The translations under genes and the position numbers were made by a program. Below the pieces are notes generated by a model that worked only from the letters and a program-made list of their open reading frames with translations, did not search any database and was not told the origin of the DNA. A stretch of DNA of 8,159 bases. It comes from an uncultured Rikenellaceae bacterium. Its GTDB lineage: Bacteria > Bacteroidota > Bacteroidia > Bacteroidales > Rikenellaceae. Shown here in pieces: positions 6,807-8,159 of this stretch (the stretch's first letter is position 1; each line of letters opens with the position of its first letter). The DNA lies in NCBI GenBank assembly GCA_947037995.1, contig CAMQUV010000039.1, positions 1-8,159 of the forward strand. The letters are read 5' to 3'.

Positions 6807-6817
6807 ATTGTTAAGTA

Positions 6818-7375
6818 CTATTTAGAGTTAGCTGATTTACCTGCTTTTCTGCGAAGTTCTTCGCCTACGAACTTGATACCTTTACCTTTATACGGTTCTG
6901 GTTTTCTGAGTGAGCGAATTTTCGCTGCCACTTGTCCAAGCAGTTGTTTATCGATACTTTTAAGAGTAAGGATAGGGTTATTTTTCTTTTCAGTGATAGC
7001 TTCTGCTTTCACGATTTCAGGAATCATAACGTGAACGTCGTGAGAGAAACCAAGAGACATTTCGATGATTTGTCCTTTTACTTCACATTTGTATCCTACA
7101 CCAACAAATTCTTGTTTGGTTTCAAATCCAGTGTTCACACCAGTAACCATATTTTGCACGAGTGCTCTATATAGTCCGTGCATCGATCTGTGGTTCGGTT
7201 TATCAGTAGGTCTAGAGAAGCTAATTTGGTTATCTTCTTGAGTTACGGAGATTTCGGGATGAACTTTTTGTTCTAGTTGCCCGAGTGGCCCTTTCACTGT
7301 AACAGTGTTGTCGTTGCCGATTGTAACGGTAACTCCTGCTGGTACGTCTACAGGGTTTTTTCCAATTCTTGACAT
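6818..7375 (-). CDS. rplF: 50S ribosomal protein L6
   Basis: Large-subunit protein at the base of the L7/L12 stalk near the GTPase-associated and sarcin–ricin regions. The product is 185 aa, made of two similar alpha/beta domains. It starts [20 protein letters not shown] (1–20) with VKGPLGQL (27–34). The linker helix region carries [12 protein letters not shown] (66–77) and the second domain opens with [10 protein letters not shown] (90–99). The bacterial L6 signature PEPYKGKGI is at 159–167 and is followed by the basic [13 protein letters not shown] tail. It lies 66 nt after rpsH and 11 nt before rplR, the canonical spc order. Confidence 0.99.
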   Translation of the reverse strand: MSRIGKNPVDVPAGVTVTIGNDNTVTVKGPLGQLEQKVHPEISVTQEDNQISFSRPTDKPNHRSMHGLYRALVQNMVTGVNTGFETKQEFVGVGYKCEVKGQIIEMSLGFSHDVHVMIPEIVKAEAITEKKNNPILTLKSIDKQLLGQVAAKIRSLRKPEPYKGKGIKFVGEELRRKAGKSANSK

Positions 7376-7441
7376 TTGCTTAAAATTTATTTTGTTATTG
7401 TATATTGTATTTTTGTATGCTTTAGGAGCAAATAGTTATAG

Positions 7442-7840
7442 TTACGAAACGAAACAGATAACTTCTCCACCGACGTGTTCGGCTCTGGCTTTTTTGTCAG
7501 TCATAATACCACAAGAGGTAGAAACGATAGCAATACCAAGTCCGTTAAGAACTCTAGGCATATTTTGGGCATTCGAGTAGTTACGAAGTCCAGGTCTACT
7601 GATACGAGTGATTGTGTTGATAGCAGCAGCTTTAGTTTCAGGGTGATACTTAAGTGCGATTTTGATTACATTGAAGCCTTTTTCGTTTTTGTCGAATTTG
7701 TAGGCAAGGATGTAACCTTGTTCGTGGAGGATACGTGTGATTTCCTCTTTGATTTTTGAGCCGGGAGCTTCGACCACTTTGTGGCCGGCTTTCACGGCAT
7801 TCCTGATACGTGTCAGGAAGTCTGCGATTGGATCTGTCAT
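7442..7840 (-). CDS. rpsH: 30S ribosomal protein S8
   Basis: Primary 16S rRNA-binding protein of the 30S platform; in E. coli it is also the translational repressor of the spc operon. The product is 132 aa. It starts MTDPIADFLTRIRNAVKAGH (1–20), has KEEITRILHEQGY (31–43) and SRPGLRNY (81–88). The C-terminal signature STSCGIMTDKKAR (107–119) and GGEVICFV (124–131) form the RNA-binding domain. The ATG at 7840–7838 matches the family N-terminus. It is the first gene of the visible transcription unit: about 170 nt upstream is a Bacteroidetes-type promoter and between them a structured leader. No rpsN precedes it, unlike the standard rplE–rpsN–rpsH order. Confidence 0.99.
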   Translation of the reverse strand: MTDPIADFLTRIRNAVKAGHKVVEAPGSKIKEEITRILHEQGYILAYKFDKNEKGFNVIKIALKYHPETKAAAINTITRISRPGLRNYSNAQNMPRVLNGLGIAIVSTSCGIMTDKKARAEHVGGEVICFVS

Positions 7841-7900
7841 TTTTGTTTTGACTTTAGTTAATTAATTGTTGTTGTATATAAATTTGTTATATTTTTTCGT

Positions 7901-7980
7901 TCTACGCCCTCGTCTGGTTCGGCTGATTAAAACAGGGTTAACCTGCTTAGCGTCAACTTCTTAGACTAGCCCCCTGCAAT
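7901..7980 (-). promoter_or_regulatory. GC-richer structured core of the rpsH leader
   Basis: These 80 nt are 50% GC, while the 40 nt on the rpsH side (7861–7900) are under 20%. On the minus strand AAGCAGG (7948–7942) pairs with CCTGTTT (7936–7930) around UUAAC, 7 pairs with one G·U. GCAGGG (7977–7972) could instead pair with CCCTGT (7937–7932). GGCT (7971–7968) can pair with AGCC (7924–7921), while GTCT (7966–7963) with AGAC (7915–7912) and ACGC (7953–7950) with GCGT (7907–7904) would cross it, so a pseudoknot is possible. It does not match any RNA class I can name. A leader bound by a ribosomal protein such as S8 is an inference. Confidence 0.45.
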
Positions 7981-8013
7981 ACATAGGTATAGCAAGAGCA
8001 TAGGACATAGGGT

Positions 8014-8045
8014 GCAAAGGTAATAAAAAAAACCTTACAAACAAA
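8014..8045 (-). promoter_or_regulatory. Bacteroidetes-type promoter of the rpsH transcription unit
   Basis: On the minus strand TTTG (8045–8042) is followed by 19 nt and then TACCTTTGC (8022–8014). This is a full match to the Bacteroidetes primary sigma factor consensus of a -33 TTTG and a -7 TAnnTTTG. A second TTTG lies at 8041–8038. Transcription would start near 8006–8010, giving a leader of about 170 nt before rpsH. I found no other TAnnTTTG in the intergenic regions of this window. Confidence 0.75.
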
Positions 8046-8111
8046 TTATAATCAATTAATATTTAGCAATATACGATAAAAACATTCGCCTACTCTACTA
8101 CACCTATTTCA
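8023..8111. other. AT-rich upstream flank without a supported gene
   Basis: This is the last genomic sequence before the adapter and includes the promoter's spacer and -33 element. 8041–8111 is about 25% GC. No part of rpsN, rplE or another ribosomal gene is recognisable. A short open frame runs in from the right edge on the minus strand and ends at TAG (8092–8090), coding EIGVVE; it is too short to assign. Confidence 0.6.
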
Positions 8112-8159
8112 AGATCGGAAGAGCACACGTCTGAACTCCAGTCACCGCTCATTATCTCG
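8112..8159 (+). other. untrimmed Illumina TruSeq adapter with index (artefact)
   Basis: 8112–8145 reads AGATCGGAAGAGCACACGTC and continues through TGAACTCCAGTCAC, the complete 34-nt TruSeq index-adapter stem. It is followed by the 8-nt CGCTCATT (8146–8153), which I recognise as the i7 index D703, and ATCTCG (8154–8159), the start of the P7-side sequence. This is library adapter read-through kept in the assembly, not genome sequence. The true genomic end of the contig is at or before 8111. Confidence 0.99.

Noticed and set aside
6486..7034. 182-codon plus-strand frame across rplR and rplF
   Set aside because: It spans two real genes and their spacer on the opposite strand and shows no family signature; shadow frame.
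7961..8008. A 15-codon frame (MSYALAIPMYCRGLV) on the minus strand starting almost at the predicted transcription start
   Set aside because: It would be a leaderless leader peptide, but there is no coding signal, no repeated regulatory codons and it overlaps the structured RNA block. A chance ATG is the simpler reading.
8090..8110. Possible C-terminus (EIGVVE then TAG) of an upstream gene on the minus strand
   Set aside because: Six codons at a contig edge cannot be assigned to a family and do not resemble the end of S14.
1..8111. A new defence, mobile or other accessory system
   Set aside because: The window is fully accounted for by a housekeeping ribosomal operon. No transposase, integrase, repeat array, attachment site or unexplained long frame was seen, so none is claimed.

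Overview
The window is a contiguous block of the bacterial spc–alpha ribosomal protein locus, read entirely from the minus strand. In transcription order (right to left) it holds rpsH, rplF, rplR, rpsE, rpmD, rplO, secY, map, infA, rpmJ, rpsM, rpsK, rpsD and the first 251 codons of rpoA, which runs off the left edge. All 14 reading frames are intact, and two genes (rpmD, rpmJ) are short. No mobile element, CRISPR array, tRNA, rRNA or accessory system is visible, and I see no novel gene system here.

The source is very probably a member of the Bacteroidota (Bacteroidetes). The order secY–map–infA–rpmJ–rpsM–rpsK–rpsD–rpoA without adk fits, as do the protein signatures: the lysine-rich S13 tail, an S4 without zinc cysteines, and L36 with lost zinc ligands. 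None of the starts I inspected has a clear Shine-Dalgarno; most have A/T-rich upstream sequence. The one recognisable promoter has the Bacteroidetes form, TTTG-N19-TAnnTTTG.

Layout: 8112–8159 is not biological. It is an untrimmed Illumina TruSeq adapter with an index. 8023–8111 is AT-rich with no supported gene. A promoter at 8014–8045 would start transcription near 8008 and produce a leader of about 170 nt. That leader contains an 80-nt block of 50% GC with competing and potentially pseudoknotted helices, flanked by very AT-rich sequence. 3032–7840 is the tightly packed spc half (rpsH to map), which supplies ribosomal proteins of both subunits, the SecY translocon channel and methionine aminopeptidase. 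1–3002 is the infA–alpha half (infA to rpoA). Here the genes are separated by longer AT-rich spacers of 74–150 nt, several of which contain hairpins that could be mRNA regulatory or processing sites.

The most useful second looks are: the adapter contamination; the apparent start of the transcription unit at rpsH, with none of rpsN, rplE, rplX or rplN upstream; the structured rpsH leader; the two-part hairpin just before rpsD, a candidate S4 autoregulatory site; and the attenuator-like element between rpsD and rpoA.
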